Below are positions 1 to 9,725 of a DNA stretch of 34,362 bases, piece by piece. Source of the stretch: Actinomycetota bacterium (GTDB taxonomy: Bacteria; Actinomycetota; Acidimicrobiia; Acidimicrobiales; Ilumatobacteraceae). The notes beneath the pieces were generated by a model. It was not told the DNA's origin. It searched no databases and worked only from the letters and a program-made list of their open reading frames with translations. Location of the stretch: NCBI GenBank assembly GCA_009700145.1, contig WLMQ01000004.1, positions 1-34,362 on the forward strand. Direction: 5' to 3'. Position 1 is the stretch's first letter. Each line of letters opens with the position of its first letter. Position numbers and translations under genes: made by a program.

Positions 1-1
1 C

Positions 2-343
2 CCGAAATTGCAGATTGCCACTGTTGAACTTGGCGCTGGATGGGTTCCCGACCTGTTGCGTCGATTGAAGCGTTCGTATGGCAAGACTCCGCAGTTGTAC
101 AAGCGTGATCCAGTTGAAACATTCTGCTCAAATGTGTCGGTAGCACCGTTCTACGAAGACGACATCGCAATCTTGCGTGACCTCATTGGCGCAGATCGAA
201 TTCTTTTGGGTAGCGATTGGCCGCACCCAGAGGGACTTGCTGCGCCACGTGATTGGGTTGGCGACTTCGCTGGTTTGACCGCAGACGAACGCCGTTTGTC
301 ATTGCGTGACAACCTGCGCAAGATCTCAGGTTTGCCCCTCTAA
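2..343 (+). CDS. Amidohydrolase family protein (amidohydrolase_2-like), 5'-truncated by window edge
   Basis: Open frame from the window start to TAA at 341-343; C-terminal motif ADRILLGSDWPHPEG typical of amidohydrolase_2 proteins. Confidence 0.8.
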   Translation, partial: PKLQIATVELGAGWVPDLLRRLKRSYGKTPQLYKRDPVETFCSNVSVAPFYEDDIAILRDLIGADRILLGSDWPHPEGLAAPRDWVGDFAGLTADERRLSLRDNLRKISGLPL

Positions 344-351
344 TCCTGTGT

Positions 352-398
352 TTCTGGTGTCGTTTTAGTTGGCTATACCAAATAAAATGACACCAGAA
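352..398. terminator. Near-perfect 21-bp inverted repeat between two convergent stop codons; probable bidirectional transcription end structure
   Basis: TTCTGGTGTCGTTTTAGTTGG (352-372), loop CTATA, CCAAATAAAATGACACCAGAA (378-398); one mismatch and one G-T pair. Confidence 0.6.
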
Positions 399-1271
399 TC
401 ACGAGTGGATGGGACTGAAGGTTGCGGCGCAGGTGCTGACAACTCGTTGATTGTCGCCGACATCAATCAAGTTCATTCGCGTGCCGATTTTTCCGTCGGC
501 TCCAACGAATGCTTCACCTTGTGTAAGGAACGGGCCGATTTTTCCGCGGTTCACAAACATGACGTACCAATCGCTGATCTGCAGTGGTCGTGAACTCAAT
601 GCTTGCGCCAGTTCGGTAGAAGCCGTCTCAAGTGCGATGTGTTGAGGTCCAATATGGAGTGCGGCGTCGGGGGAGGCCATTTCATCGGTAAGTAGCGGCA
701 GTTGCCAGACACCGTGTGAGATGCGTTGAACTCCAAAGACTTGATGGAGCGGCGGCAAGTCTGGAGAATCGACTACGTCGAGCGGGGGATTGTCGATCTT
801 TTGATAACCCTCGGGAACTTCTCCGAGCGACAGCCCGACCCCCGTTGAAATCGCGATAACTCTTTCAGGGTGATCGGCATCAACGATGAGAGCGCGACTA
901 AATCCGAGGCGTCGACCGGTGTGCACATTGTCGGGCAGAATCATCAATTTTTTGACGTCACGGGCGGGGTCGAGAATCTGCATTGATGCAATCAACGGAT
1001 TTGGAACCACGACGTTGTCGTTAAATCCACCGCACTCGGGCGAGGCAACGCACAGAGGTGCCGCCATGATTCCACCTGAGGCATTACGCATATCGTGGCG
1101 CAATTTCATGAAGTGCCCTTCAGCGACATTGTTGTCAAGCGAGCCCCATTCACGGCCGAGGTAGCGGTACGTCAGCAACGATGTCCACTTCTCTTCGAAT
1201 GCTTTCCAATAATCATCGGGTGCAGTAGCGCGGATATCGCTCGGTTTGTTCGCAGCTGGCTCACTCGTCAT
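399..1271 (-). CDS. Hotdog-fold thioesterase-like protein (double hotdog), hypothetical
   Basis: 290-aa ORF with full coding character; two repeated PaaI-like segments (SGGIMAAPLC... and LQISDWYVMFVNRGKIGPFLTQGEAFV). Confidence 0.55.
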   Translation of the reverse strand: MTSEPAANKPSDIRATAPDDYWKAFEEKWTSLLTYRYLGREWGSLDNNVAEGHFMKLRHDMRNASGGIMAAPLCVASPECGGFNDNVVVPNPLIASMQILDPARDVKKLMILPDNVHTGRRLGFSRALIVDADHPERVIAISTGVGLSLGEVPEGYQKIDNPPLDVVDSPDLPPLHQVFGVQRISHGVWQLPLLTDEMASPDAALHIGPQHIALETASTELAQALSSRPLQISDWYVMFVNRGKIGPFLTQGEAFVGADGKIGTRMNLIDVGDNQRVVSTCAATFSPIHS

Positions 1272-1293
1272 ACCTAAGAGTTAGCAGATATGA

Positions 1294-1965
1294 GTGCTTG
1301 ATGTGGCAATCTTGGACATGGACGAGAAGCAAATGAATCGACTTGCCGGGTTACTAATTGCAGAGACGACCGCTGTACTCACGATGGAACTGCAAAATGG
1401 CGTCGTAGGTGCAGGTGCCCTCATGAAGGCTTTGGTTGACGAGGTTGAGCGAGTTGGTGTTCGTGCGACTGCTGGGCGACTGTGTACCGCCGCTCGAGTG
1501 CGAGGAATTCAAGTTGTTCATTGTGTTGCCGAAAATCGTCCTGATGGCCGCGGCGCTACTGATAATTGCAAAGTCTTTGCGATGAATAATCGACTCCGTC
1601 GTGAAACCGGTTCAACTCCGATTGATCAAGGAACAGTCGGGGTCAAACTCGTTGCTGAATTAGGTCCTGATGAACGCGACATAGTTGTGCCACGTATTCA
1701 CGGACTGACCCCATTTACTCAAACATCGCTCGATCAGATCTTGCGAAATATGTCGATTCGTACTCTAGTTGTCACTGGTGTTTCGGTGAACATGGGAATA
1801 TTCGGAACAGTGATGAGTGCAGTTGATCTTGGTTACAACGTGATCATTGTGCGTGATGGTGTCTGCGGTGTCCCACGAGAATATTCAGATGCAGTGTTAG
1901 AAAACTCTTTGTCGCTCTTGGCGACTATCGCCTCTGCTGACGATGTCATTGCCGCGTGGGGCTGA
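1294..1965 (+). CDS. Isochorismatase-family (cysteine hydrolase fold) protein; start uncertain
   Basis: Fold signatures TMELQNGVV..., IQVVHCVAENRPDGRG, LVVTGVSVNMGIFGTVMSAVDLGYNVIIVRDGVCG. Confidence 0.75.
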   Translation: MLDVAILDMDEKQMNRLAGLLIAETTAVLTMELQNGVVGAGALMKALVDEVERVGVRATAGRLCTAARVRGIQVVHCVAENRPDGRGATDNCKVFAMNNRLRRETGSTPIDQGTVGVKLVAELGPDERDIVVPRIHGLTPFTQTSLDQILRNMSIRTLVVTGVSVNMGIFGTVMSAVDLGYNVIIVRDGVCGVPREYSDAVLENSLSLLATIASADDVIAAWG

Positions 1966-1976
1966 GAATCGATTAC

Positions 1977-2831
1977 CTACAACAACTGATCACGCATATT
2001 GGCATAACGATCAATAAATGCCGGTACACCAGTTGGATCTTCCCATCCTTCTCGACCTGAACCCACAATGACGCGTTCAATGCCAAGATCGCGATACATC
2101 AACAACGTGTCAAGGGTTGGGTCACCAAAGGCAACCATCGAAATAGGGATGTCATCACGTCCCGCCTCGGCAGACAGTTGGCGGAATTTGTTGACTCGTT
2201 TTGTGACATCGCCCAATGTGACATCGAGTGGCATCCATCCGTCGGCCCATTCGATGGTGTGATGTGAACCGAGTTTTCCGCCTGCACCAAACCAGATAGG
2301 CGGGTGGGGCTGTTGAAGCGGCTTAGGGCGTGACCATACTTTGTCAAAGTTGAAATACTCGCCGTGAAATTCGGACTCGTCGTCGACCCAAAGCGATCGC
2401 AGTGCGCCGACGCATTCGGCGAGTGCTCGGTAACGCATTGACCATTTCACCTGACTGTGATTTGCTAACTCTTCTTGGTTCCAGCCCACGCCGACACCGA
2501 ATTGCAAACGACCGTCACTCAGCACGTCGAGAGTTGCCGCGGTCTTCGCTAGAACTAAAACATCGTGTTCGAGCGGAAGAGCAACGCCGAGGCCCAAGAG
2601 AAGATTGGTAGTGTGCTCACCAATTTGGGTGAGGCTGATAAACGGATCCATCATGGTCGTGTACTGCCATGGCATGTCTCCGCCAGTGGGATACGGCGTT
2701 GATCGAGACACCGGAATATGGCTGTGCTCGCCAATCCAAATTGAATCGAATCCAGCGTTCTCAAGCAGCGGACCCAAGATTCGTGGTGCAATATCGGCAG
2801 GAGTATTCATTGTGGTGTAGCCGATCTTCAT
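1977..2831 (-). CDS. LLM class F420-dependent oxidoreductase
   Basis: Luciferase-like motifs: GFDSIWIGEHSHIP, TLDVLSDGRLQFGVGVGWNQEE, PPIWFGAGGK. Confidence 0.88.
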   Translation of the reverse strand: MKIGYTTMNTPADIAPRILGPLLENAGFDSIWIGEHSHIPVSRSTPYPTGGDMPWQYTTMMDPFISLTQIGEHTTNLLLGLGVALPLEHDVLVLAKTAATLDVLSDGRLQFGVGVGWNQEELANHSQVKWSMRYRALAECVGALRSLWVDDESEFHGEYFNFDKVWSRPKPLQQPHPPIWFGAGGKLGSHHTIEWADGWMPLDVTLGDVTKRVNKFRQLSAEAGRDDIPISMVAFGDPTLDTLLMYRDLGIERVIVGSGREGWEDPTGVPAFIDRYANMRDQLL

Positions 2832-2889
2832 ATCGCCACACTCTCTCTGAGGAACCTCATCACCATCCCTGAAACGGTACTCTGAGTAC

Positions 2890-3783
2890 GTGCGTTTTCT
2901 TTACCAATACCCTGATGCCACGGGTCGTGACGGCGACATGATGGCGGCTGGGCGGGTCACTGAGGTCGCCAAAGCGGTTGAGGCTCATGGTTTGCACGGA
3001 TTGGCCTTCACCGAGCATCCTGCCCCGGGATCGCGTTGGCTTGACGCTGGGGGTCACCAAACTCTTGATCCATTCGTCGCTCTCGGTCACGCTGCGGCAG
3101 TGACAGAGCGCATTCGGCTGGTGACGTACCTGACGGTGATTGCGTACCGCAATCCGTTTTTGCTGGGAAAGTCCGCAGCGACTGTTGATTTGCTATCGAA
3201 CGGTCGTTTCACGCTCGGAGTCGGCGCCGGTTATCAAAAAGGAGAGTTCAAAGCTCTTGGAGTTGATTTTGAACGCCGCAATGACATCTTCGACGAGTCT
3301 CTCGAGGTGTTGCCAAAATATTGGTCTGGTGAGCCGGTGTCGTTCATTACTGATTCGTATGAGGCGCGTGAGATTATTTGTCGACCGGCGCCCCTTCAGC
3401 AGCCGATTCCGATTTGGATCGGTGGTAATTCGCAACTGACAAAGCGTCGCGTCGCTGAATCGGCGCAAGGATGGATGCCTATGTTGAGCGCCGAACTTGT
3501 ATCAAACACAACTCGCACACCGAACATCGGCGATATCAAGAAGCTTGGTGAACAAATCTCTGAAGTGAAAGAGATGGCGGGCGTTCGCGCTTCGTCCCTT
3601 GAATTTTTGACAACGTATCCAGATCACACGATTGGATCAAAGACCGACAATATTGAGTATCACCGTGAGCAAATTGAATTGCTTCGACTCGCGGGAATCA
3701 CCTGGCTGGGTATCCCTGGGTCGTCAACAACCGAGACGCAAACGCTCGAAGTGATTGAGTGTGTCGGAAAAAACTACGTTTGA
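2890..3783 (+). CDS. LLM class F420-dependent oxidoreductase
   Basis: GLHGLAFTEHPAPG, ATVDLLSNGRFTLGVGAGYQKGEF, PIPIWIGGNS; GTG start. Confidence 0.88.
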   Translation: MRFLYQYPDATGRDGDMMAAGRVTEVAKAVEAHGLHGLAFTEHPAPGSRWLDAGGHQTLDPFVALGHAAAVTERIRLVTYLTVIAYRNPFLLGKSAATVDLLSNGRFTLGVGAGYQKGEFKALGVDFERRNDIFDESLEVLPKYWSGEPVSFITDSYEAREIICRPAPLQQPIPIWIGGNSQLTKRRVAESAQGWMPMLSAELVSNTTRTPNIGDIKKLGEQISEVKEMAGVRASSLEFLTTYPDHTIGSKTDNIEYHREQIELLRLAGITWLGIPGSSTTETQTLEVIECVGKNYV

Positions 3784-3816
3784 TAACTCGGGTACAACTT
3801 GTCGTAAGGTGGCGTC

Positions 3817-4815
3817 ATGAGTTCATCCACTTTTCCCGCTTTTGTTTTCACTAACGATTCCGAAAACAGTCACCGATCGGTCGAACAAGTTTCCCTTGAT
3901 CAGATTTCACAAGACGGTGTGTTGATTGAAGTCGAATGGTCGAGTGTCAACTTTAAAGACGGATTGGCTTCGACGACAAGCGGAAAGATCTCGCGCCTCA
4001 AACCAATGATTCCTGGCATTGATATTGCCGGAACAGTTGTTGATGCTGCAGGAAGTGATTTTGCTATCGGCCAAAAAGTTATTGCCCACGGCTACGACAT
4101 CGGTGTGGCGCGCCACGGTGGTTATGCCCGTTTTGCTCGCGTTCCGGCTGAGTGGATCATGGCGTTGCCTGATGGTCTCTCAACGCGTGATGCGATGATT
4201 GTCGGGACTGGCGGCTTTACATCGGCGCTGTCGGTAGTGGCCCTAGAAGATTGGGGACTCACACCATCAGCCGGTCCTGTATTGGTCACTGGTGCTACTG
4301 GCGGAGTTGGCAGTATGGCGGTCTCGATGTTGGCTGGTCGGGGATACGAAGTTGTCGCAAGTAGTGGCAAGGCGTCAGCGGCTGAATTTTTACTTGGACT
4401 CGGGGCGTCGCGAGTCATTGACCGTGCCGAACTTTCGGCTGATGACCCTCGTCCGTTACAAACCACGACATACGCTGCTGCGGTTGATTGCGTAGGAGGT
4501 AATACCCTCGCGAATGTTCTCAAGCGTTTGAATTACGGTTCGGCCGTGGCCGCGAGTGGATTGACCGGCGGAACAACAATTCCCATCACAGTGATGCCGT
4601 TTATTCTTCGTGGAGTCGCTTTGCTAGGAATTGACTCGGTTCAGACCCCCATGGATGTTCGTCGAAGCGTGTGGGGCCGAATTGCCTCCGATCTGAAGCC
4701 AGCGGGCCTTGAAAGTATCGGTCATTCCATCGGATTGAACGACCTTGATCGTGTTTTGACGGCAATCCTTGCGGGAGAAGTTTCGGGCCGCTATGTCGTT
4801 TCGCCAACTATGTGA
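3817..4815 (+). CDS. MDR family oxidoreductase, YhdH/AcuI-like acryloyl-CoA reductase
   Basis: VEWSSVNFKDGLA, PMIPGIDIAGTV, VLVTGATGGVGSMAVSMLAGRGYEVVASSGK. Confidence 0.85.
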   Translation: MSSSTFPAFVFTNDSENSHRSVEQVSLDQISQDGVLIEVEWSSVNFKDGLASTTSGKISRLKPMIPGIDIAGTVVDAAGSDFAIGQKVIAHGYDIGVARHGGYARFARVPAEWIMALPDGLSTRDAMIVGTGGFTSALSVVALEDWGLTPSAGPVLVTGATGGVGSMAVSMLAGRGYEVVASSGKASAAEFLLGLGASRVIDRAELSADDPRPLQTTTYAAAVDCVGGNTLANVLKRLNYGSAVAASGLTGGTTIPITVMPFILRGVALLGIDSVQTPMDVRRSVWGRIASDLKPAGLESIGHSIGLNDLDRVLTAILAGEVSGRYVVSPTM

Positions 4816-4863
4816 CGTGGCTTACCTAATTCGATCTATTTGTGACTAATCTCCAAGTAACGC

Positions 4864-5868
4864 ATGTCTACAGTCTCGCAATCTCCTTCGTCGTCAATCG
4901 TCGTCCAGGGTTCTCACCTCATGGCTGGTTTGCTTGGGCATCGTGACAGTCATTTGCGGCTCATTGAATTAGCTTTTTCTGATAGCGAAATTATTGTTCG
5001 CGGTAACGAGATATCGATTCTGGGCGAATCCTCCGGGATGTTGTCCCGACTTTTTGAAGAATTAGTTCTTTTGTTGCGTCGAGGCGAAATCGTTGATGAC
5101 ACAGTCGTCAAACGTTGTATCTCCATGGTTCGGGCCGATGAAAAGCCAAGTTCGGTTTTAACTGACGAAATCCTTCGGGGTGCTAAAGGTCGAACGATCC
5201 GCCCGAAGACTGCTGGACAGAAGCGATATATCGATGCCATTCGCAATAACGTCATTACCTTTGGCGTCGGGCCAGCCGGTACTGGTAAAAGCTGGCTCGC
5301 AGTGGCGATGGCAGTTCATGCATTGCAAACCAAATCGGTTCAACGCATCATCTTGACTCGCCCAGCTGTTGAAGCTGGAGAACGTTTGGGTTTCTTGCCA
5401 GGTGACTTAATGGCGAAGATCGATCCGTACTTGCGCCCCCTATACGACGCGTTGTACGACATGGTCGATGCCGAAGGCGTTCAGAAGTTGCATGAACGTC
5501 AAGCATTGGAAGTGGCACCACTCGCATTTATGAGAGGTCGAACTCTGAATAACAGTTTCATCATTTTGGATGAAGCCCAAAACACCACACCCGAACAGAT
5601 GAAGATGTTCTTGACCCGTATTGGTTTTGGATCAAAAGTTGTGGTGACTGGTGATGCCACACAAGTGGATGTTCCGGACGGTCGAAGCGGCTTAAAAGGT
5701 CTACAACGTCTGCTTGGTGACATCGAAGGTCTGGAATTCGTTCATTTGGACACATCTGATGTCGTACGGCACCGTATTGTGGGAGACATCGTCGCTGCTT
5801 ATGAAAAAGACTCGCTACAAAAAGAGCAAATTCGAAAGAACTCCCAGGTGAAGAAGTCCCATGATTGA
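4864..5868 (+). CDS. phoH: PhoH family protein (ATPase)
   Basis: Walker A GPAGTGKSWLAVAMAV, FIILDEAQNTTPEQMKMFLTRIGFGSKVVVTGD; adjacent to ybeY. Confidence 0.95.
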   Translation: MSTVSQSPSSSIVVQGSHLMAGLLGHRDSHLRLIELAFSDSEIIVRGNEISILGESSGMLSRLFEELVLLLRRGEIVDDTVVKRCISMVRADEKPSSVLTDEILRGAKGRTIRPKTAGQKRYIDAIRNNVITFGVGPAGTGKSWLAVAMAVHALQTKSVQRIILTRPAVEAGERLGFLPGDLMAKIDPYLRPLYDALYDMVDAEGVQKLHERQALEVAPLAFMRGRTLNNSFIILDEAQNTTPEQMKMFLTRIGFGSKVVVTGDATQVDVPDGRSGLKGLQRLLGDIEGLEFVHLDTSDVVRHRIVGDIVAAYEKDSLQKEQIRKNSQVKKSHD

Positions 5869-6463
5869 GGGCCCTCCAAGGTTTCGCAAGAAGGTCAAAG
5901 TTGGTGGCGACACTGAGGCTGAGGTTTTTTGTGCAGATGAACAAACTGCGGTCACCGTTGACTTAGAACGTTGGCAGAAATTGGCCGCAGCAGTTCTCGC
6001 GGCACAAGGAGTACGAGGCGGAACTGAGTTGAGTCTCTTTTTTGTGTCAAAACATGACATGACTGAGTTGAACACCGAACACATGGGGCAAACAGGACCG
6101 ACGGACGTCTTGGCTTTTCCCATTGACGGTGGCGAAGTACTCGAAATGATTAATGGTCCCACTGGTGCAACTCGGGGCCCTGATCGTCCTCCTCCCGATC
6201 GAGGAGATTTGCCTTTGTTATTGGGCGACATTGTGATTTGCCCAGAAGTAGCGGTTGGCCAGGCTGCGAGTCATGCCGGAAATACTGATGACGAGTTTGC
6301 TTTGTTGGTCGTCCACGGAATTCTGCATATTTTGGGATGGGATCATGACACCCCAGAAAAGACACTAGAAATGCAGTCGCGTGAACGCCAATTGTTACAA
6401 GAGCATCACTGGCATGGAGATGTGCCAATGAACTTTAAACAGAGCCAGGATGAGGACGAATGA
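5861..6463 (+). CDS. ybeY: Endoribonuclease YbeY (16S rRNA maturation)
   Basis: Zn motif HGILHILGWDH; LGDIVICPEVA; overlaps phoH by 8 nt. Confidence 0.93.
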   Translation: MIEGPPRFRKKVKVGGDTEAEVFCADEQTAVTVDLERWQKLAAAVLAAQGVRGGTELSLFFVSKHDMTELNTEHMGQTGPTDVLAFPIDGGEVLEMINGPTGATRGPDRPPPDRGDLPLLLGDIVICPEVAVGQAASHAGNTDDEFALLVVHGILHILGWDHDTPEKTLEMQSRERQLLQEHHWHGDVPMNFKQSQDEDE

Positions 6464-7752
6464 TGTTGTCAATAGTGGCCGCTTTTGGTGGACTCGACTG
6501 GGCACTGCTCGGTGTCATCATTCTTCTGCTTTTCTTCTTGATCTTTCTGTCGTTGGCAGAAATGGGACTGTCCCGTATGACGAAACCCAAAGCCGCTGCG
6601 ATGGCCGAAGGTGGGGTTAAACAAGGTCGGGCGTTACAGCAGCTGGTTGGAGAGCCTGAAAAGTGGGTGAATCCCTTGCTCTTGTCGGTGAATGTTTGCC
6701 AGACAGTTCAAGCCACCTTGACCGGCGTTGTGGCATCTCGGGCATTCGGTCCACTTGGTGTTGCAATTGGTGTTTTGTTGAACGTCATCGTGTTTTTCGT
6801 ACTCGCCGAAGCAGTGCCGAAAACTTACGCTTTGCTATATCCAGAGCGGGCCGCTTTAACGACTGCCCGTGGAACGAAGCTTTTGGTTTCGTTTCCTCCG
6901 TTGAAAATGGTCTCCGGCTGGCTTATTTCTTTGACCAATGTGATTGTGAAAGGAAAGGGTCTTGAACAAGGCCCATTCGTGAGTGAACAAGAACTTCTCG
7001 GAATCGTTGAAGCCGCAATGAATGATGATGTCATCGAGGAAGAAGAACGCGATCTCATCGAATCAATCATTGAATTTGGAGACACCGTTGCCCGTGAAGT
7101 GATGGTTCCTTTGCCTGACATGGTGACGATTCCTCAGACTTTCACTTTGACACAGGCCATCGACGTAGCCATTGAACATGGTTACTCACGTTTGCCAATT
7201 CTTAATGATGATGACGATGTTGTCGGTATCACCTTTATCAAAGACCTCATTCGTCAAGAGCGAAATGGTCACGGCTCTGAAATTGTTACTTCCCACATGC
7301 GTGGGGTGATCATCATTCCAGAAAATAAGCCGGTCAATAGATTGATGCGCGAAATGCAGGAACAGAAGTTTCACCTAGCGGTCGTTGCCGACGAATACGG
7401 AAGTATCGCGGGCCTCATCACCCTCGAAGATTGCTTAGAAGAACTAGTGGGCGAAATTGTCGATGAATACGACAAGCACGAAGAAGACATCGAGCACTTA
7501 TCGGATGGTCAGTACCTGGTTGATGGGTCAACGAGTGTTTCAGATGTCAATGACAAACTTGATATAAAGATTCCAGATGAAGAATGGGACAGCGTTGGAG
7601 GGTTTGTTTTTGGAACTCTTGAACACGTTCCTGTCGTCGGTGAATCCATTGATTTTGATGGATGGCGATTTACGGTTGTGGCGGTACACGGTCGAAGGAT
7701 TCGAACAGTGCGTATTGCGTTGATCAGCGGTACTGAAACCGAAACTGTGTAG
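6460..7752 (+). CDS. HlyC/CorC (CNNM + CBS) family transporter
   Basis: N-terminal CNNM transmembrane domain, CBS pair (REVMVPLPDMVTI..., VADEYGSIAGLITLEDCLEELVGEIVDEYD), CorC_HlyC C-terminal domain; ATGA overlap with ybeY. Confidence 0.93.
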   Translation: MMLSIVAAFGGLDWALLGVIILLLFFLIFLSLAEMGLSRMTKPKAAAMAEGGVKQGRALQQLVGEPEKWVNPLLLSVNVCQTVQATLTGVVASRAFGPLGVAIGVLLNVIVFFVLAEAVPKTYALLYPERAALTTARGTKLLVSFPPLKMVSGWLISLTNVIVKGKGLEQGPFVSEQELLGIVEAAMNDDVIEEEERDLIESIIEFGDTVAREVMVPLPDMVTIPQTFTLTQAIDVAIEHGYSRLPILNDDDDVVGITFIKDLIRQERNGHGSEIVTSHMRGVIIIPENKPVNRLMREMQEQKFHLAVVADEYGSIAGLITLEDCLEELVGEIVDEYDKHEEDIEHLSDGQYLVDGSTSVSDVNDKLDIKIPDEEWDSVGGFVFGTLEHVPVVGESIDFDGWRFTVVAVHGRRIRTVRIALISGTETETV

Positions 7753-7758
7753 TCAGAT

Positions 7759-8535
7759 TCACGTAGTTTGATTAAAAGCTTTGGGGAGGTTCGGGTACCG
7801 TCCGGTGTTCCCTCCGCCATCTACTGAAACAAAAGATGCGCTCATGTACGACGACTCATCTGAGGCCAAGAACGACGCAACTGACGCAATTTCACTCGGT
7901 TGCGCAAATCTGCTTAAAGTCGCATTTTCTTTGAATTCTTCAATAATGACTGGCACTGAAAACATGCCGCTCGTTGCATTTGTTTCAACAAGTCCAGGAG
8001 CAATCGTGTTGACGCGAACACCCCGTGATCCGAGCTCCATTGCCGCTACTTGAGTAAGCATCGACACTCCAGCCTTGGCTGCACAATAGGCAGACATTCC
8101 TTGTGAAGGTTGAATAGCGTTAAGTGAAGCGATGTTGATAATCGAACCTCCATCGCTGATAACTGCTCCACCATGTTTGAGGGTCAAAAAGACGCCGGTT
8201 AAACACAAATCAATGATGCGTTTCCATTCAGTGAGGGGTAGTTCGGTGATGAGGCCGTAAGTGCCGGCGCCAGCATTGGCAACAACAATGTCTATGTGAT
8301 GAAAGGTGCTTATTCCTAAGGCGGCAAGTTGGGCGACGTCCTCTTCTTGCGTCACATCGCACAGACAGGTTGCAACAGACTCCCCAAATTCGGACCGTAA
8401 ATTTTCTAGGCCCTCTTGACTGATATCTCCGGCTACTACTCGCGCTCCGTCAGCGATAAATCGCTCGGTAATCGCTCGACCGATCCCTGAGGCTGCACCT
8501 GTGACTAAAGCAACTTTTCCGTTTAGATTTCCCAT
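7759..8535 (-). CDS. SDR family oxidoreductase
   Basis: ALVTGAASGIGRAI, NAGAGTYG, YCAAKAG, C-terminal SVDGGGN. Confidence 0.92.
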   Translation of the reverse strand: MGNLNGKVALVTGAASGIGRAITERFIADGARVVAGDISQEGLENLRSEFGESVATCLCDVTQEEDVAQLAALGISTFHHIDIVVANAGAGTYGLITELPLTEWKRIIDLCLTGVFLTLKHGGAVISDGGSIINIASLNAIQPSQGMSAYCAAKAGVSMLTQVAAMELGSRGVRVNTIAPGLVETNATSGMFSVPVIIEEFKENATLSRFAQPSEIASVASFLASDESSYMSASFVSVDGGGNTGRYPNLPKAFNQTT

Positions 8536-8562
8536 AGACGAAATGTACTGCGCAATCTGGTT

Positions 8563-9678
8563 TCAGTTGTTAGCGGATAAATCTCGTTTGATTTCGTTTC
8601 GTCGAATCTTTCCGATGGCTGTTTGTGGAATTGAATCGACGATATAGATGCTTTTTGGTACGCAATAGTTGGGCAGTGTTTGTAAGACCAGATCCCTAAT
8701 CTGTGTCAACGAAATATCTGTCCTAGTTGTTGCCACCACCACACGTTCACCCCATTCGGCGTCGGGGAGTCCGATGACAGCGAATTGTTGTGGTTCAAAG
8801 AGTGAGGCGATCGCTGTCTCCACAGCCTCTGGCCAAACTTTCTCAGCACCAGTGACTATGACATCGCCCTGGCGGCCTTGGACCTGTAGGAGTCCATCGT
8901 CAGATAGCGAACCAATATCTCCTGTGTGAAGCCATCCATCAGAATCAATGGAACTTGATCCGTCTCGGTAACTACGCATGTTCATCGGAGAACGCACCAA
9001 TATTTCGTCGTCATCGGATATCTGTATTTCAACGCCATTCAAAGGACGACCTTCATAGACAATTCCCGATCCGGTTTCGGACAATCCATATGTGGCGATC
9101 ACATTGCGAGGACGGTTCGGCGGAGGCTTGGAGCCGCCAAGAAGAATTGCGCGAAACTTTCGTGGATCAATTCTTTGCAGCGCAGTAGGAACAAGAGAAA
9201 TCAATGTGCACGAGTGCGAATGTCGTTCAACTTCGTCTGGATCGAATCTTGAAGCAATCGTGAGTTGCGTTCCCATTAACAACGATCGTGTGATAACGCT
9301 GAGTCCTCCAACATGTGCAAGCGGAAGACATGAATACCAATGATCATCAAATGTGACATCGAGGGCTAATGAACTCGCTTTGGCCGATGCGAGAACCGAT
9401 TCTTGAGTAAGTACTACGCCTTTTGGAATTCCGGTTGATCCGCTGGTTGCAACAACGAGGGCGTCACCACTTTCTACTGGCTGTCCGCCTTCAAGGGTTA
9501 CTCGACCATCAGATGAGATGATGTGGGTTGGATTGAGCTGGTTGATGAGTTGCTTCTTCGCCTCAATTGGTAGGCGTTGGTCAATGGGCAACACGGCATC
9601 GCCTTCATCCCATGCTTTTGAAAGTTCATCGACAAAACGTTGGCTTGGTTCTATGTCGAGCGCAATAAGGGCTTTCAT
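8563..9678 (-). CDS. menE: o-succinylbenzoate-CoA ligase-like AMP-binding enzyme
   Basis: ATSGSTGIPKGVVLT, ATYGLSETGSG, GWLHTGDIG, catalytic Lys motif TAIGKIRR; lies in a menaquinone gene block. Confidence 0.8.
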   Translation of the reverse strand: MKALIALDIEPSQRFVDELSKAWDEGDAVLPIDQRLPIEAKKQLINQLNPTHIISSDGRVTLEGGQPVESGDALVVATSGSTGIPKGVVLTQESVLASAKASSLALDVTFDDHWYSCLPLAHVGGLSVITRSLLMGTQLTIASRFDPDEVERHSHSCTLISLVPTALQRIDPRKFRAILLGGSKPPPNRPRNVIATYGLSETGSGIVYEGRPLNGVEIQISDDDEILVRSPMNMRSYRDGSSSIDSDGWLHTGDIGSLSDDGLLQVQGRQGDVIVTGAEKVWPEAVETAIASLFEPQQFAVIGLPDAEWGERVVVATTRTDISLTQIRDLVLQTLPNYCVPKSIYIVDSIPQTAIGKIRRNEIKRDLSANN

Positions 9679-9725
9679 AATTTCTCACGTCTTCTCCCTA
9701 ACTCAACCTACTGCAACCGACTAGC

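Noticed and set aside
369-593. 74-aa plus-strand ORF starting in the 352-398 hairpin
   Set aside because: Mostly antisense to the hotdog-fold gene; no domain.
5815-6231. 138-aa minus-strand ORF
   Set aside because: Antisense to ybeY, low-complexity Pro/Ser composition typical of a shadow ORF.
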